Positions 7,998-16,578 of a stretch of 25,071 bases of DNA are shown here, one piece after another. The position numbers and the translations under genes were made by a program. Origin of the DNA: Candidatus Pelagibacter sp. (GTDB lineage: Bacteria; Pseudomonadota; Alphaproteobacteria; Pelagibacterales; Pelagibacteraceae); NCBI GenBank assembly GCA_029941985.1, contig JAPYTV010000009.1, forward strand, positions 1 to 25,071. The letters are read 5' to 3'. The notes below the pieces were generated by a model. The model ran no database searches. It was not told where the DNA came from and saw only the letters and a list, made by a program, of their open reading frames with translations. How positions within the stretch are numbered: the first letter of the stretch is position 1; each line of letters opens with the position of its first letter.

Positions 7998-8874
7998 GTC
8001 TAGTGGCAGATGGTGTTTCTTGTTTATGATAAATTTCTCTTCTAAATATTATTAGTGAAGCAAAAATAACCAAAAATGCTCCAATTAATGTCTTCATGGT
8101 AGGTACTTCATTCCAAATTAAATACCCAAAAATTATAGCAAAAATTAAAGACAAATACCTTAAGGGAGCAACTAAAGATACCTCTGAAAGTTTATAAGAT
8201 TGAGTTAAAAATAAATTTGCTGAACCTCCAGTAACTCCTATCAAGACTAAAAGAATAAAATCTTTAAAAGTTGGCATTACCCATCCCAAAGGAATTGTAA
8301 ATAATCCTGCAATAGAAATGGTTATAGTAAAAAAAATTGAAATAAGCCAAATCGGTTCGGTAGATGATAATTTTCGTATTGCAATAGTTACAAGTGCCAT
8401 GCCAACACAAAATATTAATGGTAATAAATAATAATAATTCATATTTTCAAAACCTGGTTCTGAAATTACAACAACTCCAACAAAACCAATTAATACTGCA
8501 AGCCACCTGAACCATCCTACTTTTTCACTTAACAAAAAAATTGATAGTATTGTAATAAATAAAGGTGCGGCATATGAAAGGCTTACAACTATAGCTAAAG
8601 GAAGCTCTCTTAATGCAACAACTATTGCTACTAAAGCTATTAATCCAGCTAAACATCTAAATAAATGTTCAAATGGTCTTCTTGTTTCATAAAAATTTTT
8701 TAATTTATTTTTAGGTATTAAAAAATAAGTTGGAAGAAGACCAAAAAATCCTCTAAAAAATAATACTTCACCAGTGGGATAATCCTGAGACCATTTTACA
8801 AGTAAATCCATAATAGAAAATGTACACACTGATAAAAACATGTACAAAATACCTAATTGATTTTTACTTAACAT
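7990..8874 (-). CDS. EamA/DMT superfamily inner-membrane transporter
   Basis: A 294-residue integral membrane protein with about ten hydrophobic segments in two tandem EamA repeats, the layout of drug/metabolite transporters. The first half has FSIMDLLVKW and RGFFGLLPTYF, then SYAAPLFITILSIFLLSEKVGWFRWLAVLIGF, the end of repeat one. The second has VTGGSANLFLTQSYKLSE, then APLRYLSLIFAIIFGYLIWNE. Related proteins export or import amino acids, S-adenosylmethionine or other metabolites; the substrate cannot be read from sequence. It overlaps the DNA glycosylase gene by 8 bases and is divergent from msrA across a 35-base gap. Confidence 0.88.
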   Translation of the reverse strand: MLSKNQLGILYMFLSVCTFSIMDLLVKWSQDYPTGEVLFFRGFFGLLPTYFLIPKNKLKNFYETRRPFEHLFRCLAGLIALVAIVVALRELPLAIVVSLSYAAPLFITILSIFLLSEKVGWFRWLAVLIGFVGVVVISEPGFENMNYYYLLPLIFCVGMALVTIAIRKLSSTEPIWLISIFFTITISIAGLFTIPLGWVMPTFKDFILLVLIGVTGGSANLFLTQSYKLSEVSLVAPLRYLSLIFAIIFGYLIWNEVPTMKTLIGAFLVIFASLIIFRREIYHKQETPSATRHE

Positions 8875-8909
8875 AGCAATAATTTGTAAATCAAATTAAA
8901 CTATAATCA
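8875..8909. promoter_or_regulatory. divergent promoter region, EamA transporter / msrA
   Basis: A 35-base gap that must contain or overlap promoters for both flanking operons. A perfect TATAAT sits at 8902-8907 but only two bases before the msrA ATG, too close to be its -10. The functional elements probably extend into the opposing coding sequence. No exact site is called. Confidence 0.3.
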
Positions 8910-9353
8910 ATGGAAATAGCAATTTTAGGACTCGGGTGTTTTTGGGAACCAGAAATCAAGTTTAGTAAACTTGATGGAATTATAAAAACTGAAGTTGGTT
9001 ACTGTGGTGGAAACAATAAAGAAACGACGTATAAGGAAGTTTGCTCCGGGTCAACAAATCATGCTGAAGTGGTAAAATTAAAATTTGATCCTAAATTAAT
9101 ATCTTATGGAAACATTCTAAACTTTTTTTTTCAAATTCATGATCCTACTACTTTAAATTCACAGGGTCCTGATTTTGGTACACAATATAGAAGCGAAATA
9201 TTCTATTTAAATGAAAACCAAAAAAAAATTTCTGAAAAAGTTATAGAAAAAGTTAATAAAAAATTGTCTAATAAAATTGTAACTAATATTTCTTTAGTTA
9301 AAAATTATTGCCCTGCTGAAGAATATCATCAAAGATATTTAGAAAAAAGGTAA
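8910..9353 (+). CDS. msrA: peptide methionine sulfoxide reductase A
   Basis: A 147-residue MsrA, which reduces methionine-S-sulfoxide in proteins and free form. The catalytic Cys10 is in GCFWEPE; the family usually has GCFWGVE or similar, so the residues after Trp differ while Cys and Phe-Trp are kept. Other family segments are EVGYCGG, EVCSGSTNHAEVVKL (45-59), FFQIHDPTTLNSQGPDFGTQYRS and the AEEYHQRYLEK end. It is short: it lacks the long N- and C-terminal extensions of E. coli MsrA, and extra Cys residues (in GYCGG, EVCSG and NYCPAEE) could resolve the disulfide. It is the first gene of a four-gene operon with a sulfurtransferase and an RND pump. Confidence 0.93.
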   Translation: MEIAILGLGCFWEPEIKFSKLDGIIKTEVGYCGGNNKETTYKEVCSGSTNHAEVVKLKFDPKLISYGNILNFFFQIHDPTTLNSQGPDFGTQYRSEIFYLNENQKKISEKVIEKVNKKLSNKIVTNISLVKNYCPAEEYHQRYLEKR

Positions 9354-9354
9354 T

Positions 9355-10167
9355 ATGTCTTTAATAAGTACTGATTGGTTAAAAAAAAATTTAGATAAAG
9401 TTAAAATTATCGATTGCTCTTGGCACATGCCTCAAACAAACAGAGATGGTTTTGACGAATATAAAAAACAACATATTCAAAATACAGTTTTTTTTGATTT
9501 AGATAAGAATTCTAAAAAAAATACTGATCTACCTCATATGCTGACTGATCTTTATTCTTGGGAAAAAATTGTCTCAAATATGGGAATTAAAAATGAAGAT
9601 GAAATAGTAATTTATGATAACTCGGATGTCATCAGTTCTTGTAGATGTTGGTACAACTTTATTTATTTTGGTCATAATCCAAATCTTGTTCATGTATTAG
9701 ATGGTGGTTTAAAAAAATGGAAAAATGAAAAAAGAATAACTACAGATACTTCAACTAAAATTAAAAATTCTAATTACTTTGCTACTGAAAAAAAAGAATT
9801 AGTAAAAAATAAAAAACAAATAGATATAAATATTTCTACAAATGAATTTAAAGTTATTGACGCAAGAAGCAGAGAGAGGTTTGAAGGTAAAGTTTCTGAG
9901 CCAAGAAAAGGTTTAAGAAGTGGTTCAATACAAAATTCTTTTTGTTTACCTTTCTCAGATCTAATAAACAAGGATAATACATTTGTTGATAAAAATATAA
10001 TTTTAGAAAAATTTAATTCTACTAAATGTGACCTTGATACAAATCTTGTATTTTCTTGTGGCTCTGGTGTTACTGCTTCTGTTTTAGCTCTTGCTTATTC
10101 TCTAATAGATAATAAATATATGCCTAAAGTTTATGATGGCTCTTGGAGTGAGTACGGAAAAATTTAA
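9355..10167 (+). CDS. sseA: rhodanese-type sulfurtransferase (3-mercaptopyruvate sulfurtransferase-like)
   Basis: A 270-residue tandem-rhodanese protein. The N-terminal inactive domain (about 1-130) shows DCSWHMP, FFDLD and VLDGGLKKW. The C-terminal catalytic domain (about 140-270) has VIDARSRERFEGKVSEPR and the active loop CGSGVTA with Cys235. This loop is typical of 3-mercaptopyruvate sulfurtransferases, as opposed to CRKGVT of thiosulfate rhodaneses. It would pass sulfur from 3-mercaptopyruvate to a thiol acceptor such as thioredoxin. It starts one base after msrA, with an AGG just upstream of the ATG, and is followed three bases later by the RND adaptor gene, so all are probably one transcript. 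Confidence 0.9.
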   Translation: MSLISTDWLKKNLDKVKIIDCSWHMPQTNRDGFDEYKKQHIQNTVFFDLDKNSKKNTDLPHMLTDLYSWEKIVSNMGIKNEDEIVIYDNSDVISSCRCWYNFIYFGHNPNLVHVLDGGLKKWKNEKRITTDTSTKIKNSNYFATEKKELVKNKKQIDINISTNEFKVIDARSRERFEGKVSEPRKGLRSGSIQNSFCLPFSDLINKDNTFVDKNIILEKFNSTKCDLDTNLVFSCGSGVTASVLALAYSLIDNKYMPKVYDGSWSEYGKI

Positions 10168-10170
10168 ATT

Positions 10171-11040
10171 ATGAAAAGATCAACTAAAATTATTTCAATA
10201 ATAATAACATTTTTTTTAGTAATAACTGTAGTTGTTGTTGGCAGAATGATGATAGGTCAACATTTTGAAAAAAAATTTGGTAAAAGACCTCCTCCTGGAA
10301 TTATTGTTACTGAGGTTATTAATAAAGATTTTTCAGAAAAAATCGAAAGTTTTGGAACTGCCGTTTCTAAAAAAACTAAGTCATTTAGAATTAAAAGAAG
10401 TGACTTAATCAATGAATTAGATCTTAAGGAGTATGTAAAAAAAGGAGACTTAATAGTAAAACTTAAAGAGAAAAATATCATTGCTCCTTTTAGTGGAGTA
10501 TTAGGGTACCGTGGAATTACTGGTGATATTCTTGACTCTAATTATTCAATTATCATTACATTAGACGATAACTCAGTTATTTATTCTGATTTAAAAATTC
10601 CAGAAGTTTTTGCACCAGCAATTAAAAAAGGTTTACCTATAAAAGCTAGATTTTCTGGCAATAAAAATAAAATATATAATGGAACAGTTTATGCTGTTTC
10701 AAGTAGAATAAATACAGAAACTAGAAGTCTTTTAATAAGAATTAAGTTAGATAATAAAAATTCTGAATTAATTCCAGGTTCACTTTTAGAAGTTACAGTC
10801 AATTACAATAAAAGAAATTCTCTTGGAGTACCCGACACAAGTGTAATGTTAGAGGGAGACAAAACCTATGTTTATAAAGTTTCAAAAAAAAATATTACTA
10901 ACAAAACTGAAGTTAAAATTGGAATAAGAGATCGTGGTTATATTGAAATTATATCAGGATTAAGTGAAGGTGACAATATTGTTGCAGAAGGACTAAAAAA
11001 AGTTCGTCCAAGAGGTAAAATAAAACCAATTAAAAAATAA
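10171..11040 (+). CDS. RND periplasmic adaptor lacking the alpha-helical hairpin
   Basis: A 289-residue membrane-fusion protein anchored by one N-terminal helix (about 8-25), with no lipobox. The order is: beta strand FGTAVSKKTK and first lipoyl half ending GDLIVKLKEKN (92-102), immediately the second half IIAPFSGVLGYRGITGD (103-119), a beta-barrel domain (about 130-212), and a membrane-proximal domain ending SGLSEGDNIVAEGLKKVRPRG. In AcrA/MexA-type adaptors a coiled-coil hairpin of tens of residues separates the two lipoyl halves and docks on the TolC-type channel. Here the halves join directly. Its stop overlaps the RND gene by one base, so the two form one unit. No outer-membrane factor gene is nearby. 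Confidence 0.88.
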   Translation: MKRSTKIISIIITFFLVITVVVVGRMMIGQHFEKKFGKRPPPGIIVTEVINKDFSEKIESFGTAVSKKTKSFRIKRSDLINELDLKEYVKKGDLIVKLKEKNIIAPFSGVLGYRGITGDILDSNYSIIITLDDNSVIYSDLKIPEVFAPAIKKGLPIKARFSGNKNKIYNGTVYAVSSRINTETRSLLIRIKLDNKNSELIPGSLLEVTVNYNKRNSLGVPDTSVMLEGDKTYVYKVSKKNITNKTEVKIGIRDRGYIEIISGLSEGDNIVAEGLKKVRPRGKIKPIKK

Positions 11041-14000
11041 TGTATATAACTGATGTAAGTATAAGAAGACCAGTCGTTGCATGGGTAATGTCTCTTATAT
11101 TAATTGTTTTTGGAATATTTGTTTTTTCAAAATTACCAGTTAGAGAATTACCTGATGGGTTGCAGCCACCAGTAGTTCAAATTAAAGTTGATTATAAATC
11201 AGCTTCAGCTCCCATCATTGATCAAGAAGTAACCCAGGTTATTGAGGATGTTGTTGGTGGAGCTCAGGGTATTAAAAATATTGATTCAACTTCTGAAAAT
11301 GGGAGTAGTACAATTAATGTTGAATTTGAAACAGATATTGATCTGGATGATGCCGCTAATGATATAAGAGAAAGAGTAGCAAGAATTGTAGATAATTTAC
11401 CTAGTGAGGCAAATGCCCCTCAAATACTAAAACAATCAGCTGGATTTACAACTACAATGTGGTTAAGCGTGTCCTCTTCTACTTGGAGCGATTTAGACCT
11501 TGGAGATTATACTGAAAGATATTTAGTAGACCAATTTTCAAGCGTAAAAAATGTTGGAAGAATTTTAGTGGGTGGTTTAAGAGAACTAAGTGTAAGAGTA
11601 TGGATTGATCCAATTAAATTAGCGGCTAACAACCTAACAATCCAAGAAGTTGAACAAGCACTAAGAAATGAAAATGTAAGTTTGCCCGCGGGTACTCTTG
11701 AGGCAAATAATATAGATTTAACCTTAAATTTAGATAAATCTTATGATAACATTAATAAATTAAAAGAATTACCCATTAAGCAAGTTAAAAATAGCATTAT
11801 AAGACTTGCTGATATAGCCAATGTTGAATTTGGACCTGTTTCTGAAAAAACTCTTTTTAAAGCACAAACAAAGAATGCTTTAAATCAAAAAACCGTAGGT
11901 ATTGGTATCTATGCAAGGAGCGGAGCTTCTACTGTGGAGTTATCGAAGGATATTAGAAAGACATTAATTGAAGTTAAAAAATCTTTACCCGATGGAATTA
12001 ACATAGAAGTTGCTTTTGATAGAGCAACATATGTGGGTACCGCAATACAAGAAGTTTTTAAAACACTTATAATTGCCTTCATATTAGTTGTTGCAATTAT
12101 TTATTTATTTCTTGGTAACTTAAAAGCTGTAATTGTTCCTGCAGTTGCTTTACCTGTAAGTTTAATAGCATCTTTTTTGGGCATTTACTTATTTGGATTA
12201 TCAATTAATATTTTTGTGCTTTTAAGTTTTATTTTAGCAATTGGTATAATTACTGATGACTCGGTTATAATGACTGATGCAATCTATAGAAGAATTGAGA
12301 ATGGAGAAACACCACTAATTGCAGCATATAAAGGTTCAAAACAGATTAGTTTTGCAATCATAGCGACAACATTAATTCTTATAGCTGTATTTCTTCCATT
12401 AATTTTTATTGATGGAATTGCAGGAACATTATTTAGAGAAACTGCAATAGCATTATCTTTTTCAATTGTAGTATCTTCATTTGTGGCTCTTACTTTGTCA
12501 CCAATGTTAGGAAGTAAATTTTTAATCAAAAAACCAAAACAAAATTTTTTTGTAGTTAAATTTGATAAATTTTTTAAATCATTTTCAAAATTCTACCAAG
12601 AAACACTTTTATTCTGGCTACACAAACAAAAAATTATAATTTCATTTTTAATCTTGACCATTATTGGATCTGGTATTTTGTATAATTTTACAAAAAAAGA
12701 ACTATTACCTATAGAAGATAGAGGTGTTTATTTAGTGATTGGTTTTACCGATGAAGGTAGTTCATTTGAATATACTGAAAAAAGAGCAGAAGATGTCGAA
12801 AAACGATTAATTCCTTTTCTCCAAACAAAAAATAGTCCTTACAAAAGATTTATAATGAGGGTTCCAGGATTTGGCAGCAATAAGAATTCCTTTAATAGTT
12901 TTATAATTATTGCTTTATTAGATGATTGGAAAAATAGAAAACAAAATTCACAAACAATAATGAGACAAGCTATTGGAAAAATTGTTACAGTTCCAGAAAC
13001 TGTTGCATTTCCTATATCACCACAATCAATCAGAGTATCTAGTTATAATAAACCAATTCAAATGGTTATTTTGGGTAGTACTTATGAAGAATTGGAAAAA
13101 ATACAAAATGAAATCATATCAAAATTAAGGAAAAATAAAAACCTATCTAGAATAGAGTCTGACTATTCAAGAGATAAACCGGAAATAAAATTATCTATAA
13201 ATAAGAATAGAGCCAAAGATTTAGGTATAACAACCAGTTCCATTGGAAAAACCTTAGAAACTCTTTATGGGGGAAAAACTGTAACTAAATTTAATAAACT
13301 TGGTAAAGAATACCCAATTATACTTCAGCAATATTTAGTAGACAGAAGAAGTAAGGAGGGTCTAGCTAAAATATTTGTAAGATCAGAAAACAACGGTAAA
13401 TTAGTTTCTTTAGCTAATTTAGTCGAGTTTAAAGAAGAAGGATCTGCAAAAAAATTGACAAGATACAATAGACAGAGAGCAGTAACTATATCTGCAAACA
13501 TATCTGAAAACTACACCCTTACTGAAGCAATGAAATTTCTAGAAAAAACTGTATTTGAAACGCAAACTGATAATCAAATTGCATGGAAAGGTAAATCTGA
13601 AGAGTTGAAAGAAACCAGTAATGAACTTTATATTATTTTTGGCTTAGCTCTATTAACTGCTTATTTGGTTATGGCTGCCACTTTTAACTCGTTTATACAT
13701 CCATTTATAATAGTACTAACTGTTCCTCTTGCGTTATTTGGCGGGTTAGTATTTATTTTATTTTTAAATAGTTCTATTAATATTTTTTCACAAATTGCAC
13801 TAGTCATACTTATTGGAATATCTACAAAAAATAGTATCCTAATAGTAGATTATACAAACCAGTTAAGAGCTACTGGGAAGAATATTGAAAATTCAGTTAA
13901 AGAAGCTTGTGAACTAAGATTTAGACCTATAATGATGACTTCAATTAGCACAATGATTGCAATGATGCCATTAGTAATTGGAAATATTGGTCCTGGAGCT

Positions 14001-14162
14001 GGTGAAGCTTCAAGACTAGCAGTAGGTGCAACTATTTTGGGTGGAATGATTATATCTACATTCTTTACATTGTATGTAACTCCAACAATGTATTTGGCCC
14101 TAGCCAAAAATACTAAGAGAATTGATGCTGTAGATATTGAATTAAAAAAACAACTACATTAA
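11040..14162 (+). CDS. RND efflux transporter (AcrB/MexB-like, HAE1 type)
   Basis: A 1040-residue inner-membrane pump of the resistance-nodulation-division superfamily with the expected 12 membrane segments and two large periplasmic loops. The start MYITDVSIRRPVVAWVMSL is typical of AcrB relatives. Proton-relay residues are present: Asp406-Asp407 in IGIITDDSVIMTD and Lys930 in GISTKNSILIVDY. ELLPIEDRG (554-562) marks the second periplasmic half. The heavy-metal (CusA) signature is not evident, so drugs, lipids or hydrophobic metabolites are more likely; the substrate cannot be read. It is translated with the adaptor upstream (one-base overlap), and its end overlaps the convergent lipoprotein gene by four bases. 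Confidence 0.94.
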   Translation: MYITDVSIRRPVVAWVMSLILIVFGIFVFSKLPVRELPDGLQPPVVQIKVDYKSASAPIIDQEVTQVIEDVVGGAQGIKNIDSTSENGSSTINVEFETDIDLDDAANDIRERVARIVDNLPSEANAPQILKQSAGFTTTMWLSVSSSTWSDLDLGDYTERYLVDQFSSVKNVGRILVGGLRELSVRVWIDPIKLAANNLTIQEVEQALRNENVSLPAGTLEANNIDLTLNLDKSYDNINKLKELPIKQVKNSIIRLADIANVEFGPVSEKTLFKAQTKNALNQKTVGIGIYARSGASTVELSKDIRKTLIEVKKSLPDGINIEVAFDRATYVGTAIQEVFKTLIIAFILVVAIIYLFLGNLKAVIVPAVALPVSLIASFLGIYLFGLSINIFVLLSFILAIGIITDDSVIMTDAIYRRIENGETPLIAAYKGSKQISFAIIATTLILIAVFLPLIFIDGIAGTLFRETAIALSFSIVVSSFVALTLSPMLGSKFLIKKPKQNFFVVKFDKFFKSFSKFYQETLLFWLHKQKIIISFLILTIIGSGILYNFTKKELLPIEDRGVYLVIGFTDEGSSFEYTEKRAEDVEKRLIPFLQTKNSPYKRFIMRVPGFGSNKNSFNSFIIIALLDDWKNRKQNSQTIMRQAIGKIVTVPETVAFPISPQSIRVSSYNKPIQMVILGSTYEELEKIQNEIISKLRKNKNLSRIESDYSRDKPEIKLSINKNRAKDLGITTSSIGKTLETLYGGKTVTKFNKLGKEYPIILQQYLVDRRSKEGLAKIFVRSENNGKLVSLANLVEFKEEGSAKKLTRYNRQRAVTISANISENYTLTEAMKFLEKTVFETQTDNQIAWKGKSEELKETSNELYIIFGLALLTAYLVMAATFNSFIHPFIIVLTVPLALFGGLVFILFLNSSINIFSQIALVILIGISTKNSILIVDYTNQLRATGKNIENSVKEACELRFRPIMMTSISTMIAMMPLVIGNIGPGAGEASRLAVGATILGGMIISTFFTLYVTPTMYLALAKNTKRIDAVDIELKKQLH

Positions 14163-14758
14163 AAAATTATATATTTATTTCTGTTTAACTTCTTCTGACA
14201 CTTTTTTAATTGGGATTTGTACTTATCTGATTGATTTTTGACTTTTTTGGCTAATCCTATAACTTTTTGACTATTTTTGTAATTTTTATAATCACTCCAA
14301 CCTTCATGATAAGCAAGGTATTGCCGAAAAGCATCTTTCTTAGAAATCTTCAAAATAGATTCTGTTTTATTAGTATACCATCCTATAAAATCAACACTAT
14401 CTTTAAATCTTGTTCTTCTAGCTAATTTATTTCCAGTTTCATTTTTATATTGTTCCCAAGTTCCCTTAACGGCCTGTGAATATCCTAAAGAACTTGAAGG
14501 TCTTTTAAAGGGAATAATCTTAAATATTTTTTGTCTCGCTGGTTTTGCTAACCAGTCAAAGTCTGACTCTATTTTAATAATTGCGAGCTGGATATAAATG
14601 GGTGTTCCCCACTTTTCTTCTGTTTTTTTTGTATGCTTATACCACATATATCTTTCATTAAATATTGAACAACTGTTAGATGTGTTTTGAGGTATAGAAG
14701 AACAAGCTGAAATCAATATTGTTAGCAGGATTAAGAAGATATTTCTAATCTTATGCAT
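14159..14758 (-). CDS. lipoprotein with SLT-like transglycosylase domain
   Basis: A 199-residue protein with a lipoprotein signal: basic start, hydrophobic stretch, and lipobox LISAC with Cys19, so it is attached to a membrane in the periplasm. The following domain resembles lytic transglycosylase/lysozyme-like SLT folds. The segment IYIQLAIIKIESDFDW puts a candidate catalytic Glu at position 64, followed by SSSLGYSQAVKGTWEQY (88-104), like the GLMQ/GYSQ region of this fold, and later AYHEGWSDY. The tail is lysine-rich. It would cleave peptidoglycan glycan strands. Its start overlaps the VanZ-like gene by 8 bases, so the two are probably co-expressed. Activity is inferred from motif order only. 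Confidence 0.78.
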   Translation of the reverse strand: MHKIRNIFLILLTILISACSSIPQNTSNSCSIFNERYMWYKHTKKTEEKWGTPIYIQLAIIKIESDFDWLAKPARQKIFKIIPFKRPSSSLGYSQAVKGTWEQYKNETGNKLARRTRFKDSVDFIGWYTNKTESILKISKKDAFRQYLAYHEGWSDYKNYKNSQKVIGLAKKVKNQSDKYKSQLKKCQKKLNRNKYIIF

Positions 14759-15134
14759 ATTTATCCTTAATCTTATAAATAATAATTACAATTATAACAC
14801 CAAAAATATTTCCAAATAAATCGCTCCACTGAAATCCTCTATTTGGAATTATAATATGAAAAAATTCTAAAAAAATTGATGATAAAAATAAATATTTAAT
14901 CAAAAAATTAATTTTTTTAGTATTATGATAAGCTAAAATTCCAATTGTAGATAAAATAATAAATACATAAAAATGATTCGAAGAAATGAAAAAATCTCTA
15001 GTAAGTTGAGGTTGAATAGAGAGATTATTATATAAAAAATAACCAAATATGCTTCCAGGATACAAATAAAATATTATAAATATAAAATTAACAAGGTGAA
15101 AACCCATAATTAAAATATTATCTATTTTTTTCAT
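14751..15134 (-). CDS. VanZ-like membrane protein
   Basis: A 127-residue membrane protein with about four hydrophobic segments. The conserved patch near the C-terminus, EFFHIIIPNRGFQWSDLFGN, matches the VanZ-like family pattern of an acidic residue and His before a Pro-x-Arg and an Asp-Leu-x-x-N, followed by a last Gly-rich helix. VanZ-like proteins are membrane proteins of largely unknown function; the name comes from a teicoplanin-resistance gene, and resistance should not be inferred. The ATG at 15134 is chosen; the frame extends upstream only to a TTG at 15173 that would leave almost no room for promoters. It is followed by the transglycosylase-like lipoprotein gene. Confidence 0.75.
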   Translation of the reverse strand: MKKIDNILIMGFHLVNFIFIIFYLYPGSIFGYFLYNNLSIQPQLTRDFFISSNHFYVFIILSTIGILAYHNTKKINFLIKYLFLSSIFLEFFHIIIPNRGFQWSDLFGNIFGVIIVIIIYKIKDKYA

Positions 15135-15183
15135 AATAATTTTATTTATTTTATCTGTTTTATCAGTTATCAAAATATATCAA
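15135..15183. promoter_or_regulatory. divergent promoter region, VanZ-like / gpmA
   Basis: A 49-base gap between the chosen VanZ-like start and gpmA. On the - strand it carries GATAAC, GATAAA and GATAAA motifs and a TTGATA that could be a -35, with TAAAAT downstream at a spacing shorter than ideal. No clear promoter is resolvable for gpmA. It is called a promoter region only because both flanking genes must start from here. Confidence 0.3.
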
Positions 15184-15900
15184 ATGCCTCATTTAATTTT
15201 AGTTAGACATGGTCAAAGTGAATGGAACTTAGAAAAAAGATTCACAGGTTGGGTTGATGTGGATCTTGCCAGTCAAGGAAAATTAGAAGCCTGTAAAGCT
15301 GGTGAATATATAAAAGAACAAAACTTGAATATCGACTATTTTTTTACATCTTTTCAACTAAGGGCAATTAATACTCTAAAACTTATTCAAGATACTTTAA
15401 GAAACAAAGAAGAACCTATACAGGCATGGCAGTTAAATGAAAGACACTACGGCGCATTAACTGGTTTAAATAAAGATGAAATGAAAAAAAAACTTGGTGA
15501 AGAAAAAATTCATGAATTTAGAAGATCTTGGGATATGAAGCCAGAACCTTTAAATAGAAATAATCCATATCATCCTTTAAATATTGAAACATATAAAAAA
15601 GTTCCTGTAGAAAAAATTCCAGATACAGAATCGCTTAAAGACACCTATGACAGAGTAATACTTTATTATAAAAATGAAATTCAAAATAAACTTTCTGAAA
15701 ATAAAAATATTTTAATTTCAGCGCATGGCAATTCAATAAGAGCGTTATGTAAGTTCTTATTTAAATTAGATGATAAAAAAATATCTTTGCTTGAAATACC
15801 AACGGGTAATCCATTATTAATTAATCTAAATTCTAAAAATGAAATCATTGAATGTAAATATTTGGACAAAAATAGAGCTAAAGATTTATTGGTTTTTTAA
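15184..15900 (+). CDS. gpmA: 2,3-bisphosphoglycerate-dependent phosphoglycerate mutase
   Basis: A 238-residue cofactor-dependent phosphoglycerate mutase, interconverting 3- and 2-phosphoglycerate in glycolysis and gluconeogenesis. It begins MPHLILVRHGQSEWN with the phospho-accepting His9 in the RHG motif, then FTGWVDVDL, LNERHYGALTGLNK with the acid/base Glu, and ISAHGNSIRAL with the second active-site His. Length and motif order are those of GpmA rather than broad-range phosphatases, which lack the ERHYGxLxG insert. It is transcribed alone on the + strand, and its last 15 bases overlap the convergent murU end. The start ATG has no clear Shine-Dalgarno. Confidence 0.95.
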   Translation: MPHLILVRHGQSEWNLEKRFTGWVDVDLASQGKLEACKAGEYIKEQNLNIDYFFTSFQLRAINTLKLIQDTLRNKEEPIQAWQLNERHYGALTGLNKDEMKKKLGEEKIHEFRRSWDMKPEPLNRNNPYHPLNIETYKKVPVEKIPDTESLKDTYDRVILYYKNEIQNKLSENKNILISAHGNSIRALCKFLFKLDDKKISLLEIPTGNPLLINLNSKNEIIECKYLDKNRAKDLLVF

Positions 15901-16578
15901 TAGCTCTTTGTAAATTTTAAGATTAGTTAAATGATAAAAATTTTCTAAACTCTCGTAACCATATAGCATGTCTTCTTTAAGTAATTTATTCCACACTTCT
16001 AATATTGAAAAACTATTAACCACATGTGAAACAAATAAACTTTTATTGATTATTTGACAACCAGTATAAATAAAATCATTTTTATCATCTTTTTTTATTT
16101 TATTTTCAATAAGATTAAAATCTCCATTTAATTTTTTATCGAAACTTAAATCTTTCTTAACAAGTAAAAGTATATTTTTGCTTTGATTAGAAAAATAAAT
16201 TTTTTCCATTTGTTGAATATGTTTTACGTAATTATTGTTCCACACAGTATCAGGATTCAAAGTTAAAAAATCTGATTCATTAGAAGAATTAATCATATTT
16301 AAAATTCCTCCACCCGTATTCAAAATAGTTTCTCCATCATGGACTAATTCTATATCTACATTAAATTTATTTTTATTTATAAAATTTTCAATTTTTTCTT
16401 TTAAATAAAATGTATTAATTATTATTTTTTTAATTCCTAAAGATTCTATTAACACAATACAATTTTCAAGTAGTGTAATTTTATTAATTTTCAAAAGTGG
16501 TTTAGGATCCTCTAAAGTCAATGGGTTTAATCTCTTGCCATAACCTGCACATAAAACTAATGCTGTTTTAATTTTCAT
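15886..16578 (-). CDS. murU: sugar-1-phosphate nucleotidyltransferase, MurU-like
   Basis: A 230-residue nucleotidyltransferase. The N-terminal LCAGYGKRLNPLTLEDPKPLLKI (9-31) is the nucleotide-binding signature with Lys26 as the expected catalytic lysine. LNTGGGI (87-92) and LNPDTVW with metal-binding Asp110 follow. The small size, without a left-handed beta-helix acyltransferase domain, fits MurU, which makes UDP-MurNAc from MurNAc-1-phosphate in peptidoglycan salvage. The strongest support is position: it overlaps the AmgK-type sugar kinase gene by 4 bases (ATGA), the usual pairing for this pathway. Without that context it could be read as a mannose-1-phosphate guanylyltransferase-like protein. 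Confidence 0.8.
   Translation of the reverse strand: MKIKTALVLCAGYGKRLNPLTLEDPKPLLKINKITLLENCIVLIESLGIKKIIINTFYLKEKIENFINKNKFNVDIELVHDGETILNTGGGILNMINSSNESDFLTLNPDTVWNNNYVKHIQQMEKIYFSNQSKNILLLVKKDLSFDKKLNGDFNLIENKIKKDDKNDFIYTGCQIINKSLFVSHVVNSFSILEVWNKLLKEDMLYGYESLENFYHLTNLKIYKELLKNQ

Noticed and set aside
8902..8907. Perfect TATAAT just before msrA
   Set aside because: It ends two bases before the ATG, so a start site set by it would fall inside the coding sequence, and msrA has no later in-frame Met that fits the family. Likely chance in AT-rich DNA.
15135..15173. Longer VanZ-like protein from a TTG at 15173
   Set aside because: It would add 13 polar residues and leave only 10 bases for two divergent promoters; the ATG at 15134 is preferred.
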